Shown here: piece after piece, positions 22,009 through 22,814 of the stretch
How the letters are laid out: each line of letters starts with the position of its first letter
Numbering within the stretch: the stretch's first letter is position 1
NCBI GenBank assembly: GCA_023428865.1
Contig: JAEYWT010000374.1
Coordinates: 1 to 22,814 of the forward strand
DNA length: 22,814 bases
DNA from: Bacteroidota bacterium
GTDB taxonomy: Bacteria; Bacteroidota; Bacteroidia; Flavobacteriales_F; PHOS-HE28
Reading direction: 5' to 3'
Program-made: the position numbers and the translations under genes
The notes under the pieces: model-generated
What the model was told of the DNA's origin: nothing
What the model saw: the letters and a program-made list of their open reading frames with translations, nothing else
Databases searched by the model: none

Positions 22009-22814
22009 TTAAGCCGGACTCAACTTCAGCATGTTCGACATGCCTTGCTCGGCGATCGGCATGCTGGCCACGTTCACCAGTAGATCTCCCTTCGCGACAA
22101 GCTTCTTACTGCGCAGGATGTGCTTGATGTCCGCGATGGTGTGATCGGTGCTCACCGTTTTATCGTAGAACTGCGCACGTACACCCCACACCAAATTAAG
22201 TGTGCCAAGAATGGCGGGGTTGCTGGTGAAGGCGAAGATGTGTGCCTTCGGGCGCATGCTGCTGATCTTGTAAGCGGTGTAGCCGCTATGGGTCATGGTC
22301 ACGATGGCCTTGATGTCGATGGCTGCTGCCATACGCACGCTTGCCATGCAGATGGCGTCGGTCACCATGCGGTCGTTGTTAACCAGGTCGGGCTGCTCAA
22401 CGTTGAACATGGCTTCGCTGGTCTCCATCTCCACCAGGATCTTGTTCATGGCCTTCACCACTTCCACGGGGAACTTGCCCACACTGGTCTCGGCGCTCAG
22501 CATCACGGCGTCGGCATGGTCCAGCACGGCATTGGCCACATCGTTCACCTCGGCACGCGTGGGCGTGATGTTTGTGATCATGCTCTCCATCATCTGCGTG
22601 GCCACGATCACCGGGCGGTGGTGTGCCAGGCAACGTTTGATGATATCCTTCTGCACCAGCGGCACCTTCTCCATGGGGATCTCCACCCCCAGATCACCCC
22701 GGGCCACCATCAGCGCGTCGGATTCGCGGATGATCTCATCGATCTCTACGAGGGCTTCGGGCTTTTCGATCTTGGCCACCACCTTGGCGTGCTTTTCACG
22801 TTGCAGGATGATGT
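22009..22814 (-). CDS. pyk: Pyruvate kinase, C-terminal part (start outside window)
   Basis: About 268 residues of pyruvate kinase are visible; the N-terminal part (roughly 200 residues by comparison with the family length of about 470-480) lies past the right edge. The open frame continues unbroken to 22814, upstream of the GTG at 22782, and reads HAKVVAKIEKPEAL across that point. Active-site and family marks are LMVARGDLGVEIPMEKVPL, VIVATQMMESMI, TPTRAEVNDVANAVLDHADA and VMLSAETSVGKFP. The C-terminal alpha/beta domain (about the last 130 residues) is present, so the protein is not truncated at this end. It catalyses the last step of glycolysis, phosphoenolpyruvate plus ADP to pyruvate and ATP. 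Confidence 0.97.
   Translation of the reverse strand, partial: IILQREKHAKVVAKIEKPEALVEIDEIIRESDALMVARGDLGVEIPMEKVPLVQKDIIKRCLAHHRPVIVATQMMESMITNITPTRAEVNDVANAVLDHADAVMLSAETSVGKFPVEVVKAMNKILVEMETSEAMFNVEQPDLVNNDRMVTDAICMASVRMAAAIDIKAIVTMTHSGYTAYKISSMRPKAHIFAFTSNPAILGTLNLVWGVRAQFYDKTVSTDHTIADIKHILRSKKLVAKGDLLVNVASMPIAEQGMSNMLKLSPA

Noticed and set aside
1..22814. CRISPR array, tRNA, rRNA, insertion sequence, phage or toxin-antitoxin genes
   Set aside because: Looked for and not found: no regularly spaced repeats, no tRNA-like ends, and no transposase, integrase or typical toxin-antitoxin pair.

Overview
The window is a gene-dense chromosomal stretch from a member of the Bacteroidota, probably of the Flavobacteriales type but with unusually GC-rich DNA for that group. 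The evidence is the gliding-motility lipoprotein gldH, the order holB-ricT(PSP1)-gldH-PBP1A that is familiar from Bacteroidota, near absence of Shine-Dalgarno sequences, and repeated TAnnTTTG-like -7 promoter boxes close to start codons. There are 23 protein-coding genes (two cut by the window edges), one probable gene fragment, and no rRNA, tRNA, CRISPR array or insertion sequence that I can see.

Layout: (1) 1-5086, minus strand: scoA and scoB (two-subunit 3-oxoacid CoA-transferase) head a tight run that continues into two multi-spanning membrane proteins, a DPM1-like family 2 glycosyltransferase and the start of a lipoprotein that looks like a glycoside hydrolase. The last four could form a polyprenyl-phosphate-sugar dependent glycosylation module. 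(2) 5264-11055, minus strand: PBP1A (bifunctional cell-wall synthase), gldH, ricT-like PSP1 protein and holB (DNA polymerase III delta'). (3) 11154-12344: pgk on the plus strand, divergent from holB, with a striking nested palindrome in the shared 98-bp promoter region. (4) 12345-12929: the only long gene-poor stretch; it holds a pgk-tail-like sequence, a hairpin and what looks like the end of a decayed AAA/DUF4143 ATPase gene. (5) 12930-15779, plus strand: a cold-shock-domain protein, an acetyltransferase overlapping a Qnr-like pentapeptide-repeat protein, and a membrane fatty-acid hydroxylase/sterol desaturase family enzyme. (6) 15780-17113: cvpA (minus), a small conserved protein (plus) and a lipoprotein (minus). 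(7) 17158-20165, plus strand: a secreted cyclophilin-like protein, pheS and a geranylgeranyl-reductase-family flavoprotein in one tight run. (8) 20170-22814: a methyltransferase (minus), an AEC-family transporter (plus) and the C-terminal part of pyruvate kinase (minus).

Most genes are housekeeping: central carbon metabolism (pgk, pyk, scoAB), cell wall (PBP1A), replication (holB), translation (pheS) and surface or motility functions (gldH, lipoproteins). I see no phage, defence island or mobile element. The most interesting signals are small-scale: the nested palindrome between holB and pgk, a four-cysteine insert in PBP1A, the cysteine cluster and long Arg/Pro/Gly tail of the RicT-like protein, a cyclophilin lacking key catalytic residues, convergent gene pairs separated by 0-4 bp, and the possible tandem copy of the pgk 3' end. 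All calls are from reading the sequence; no database search was run.
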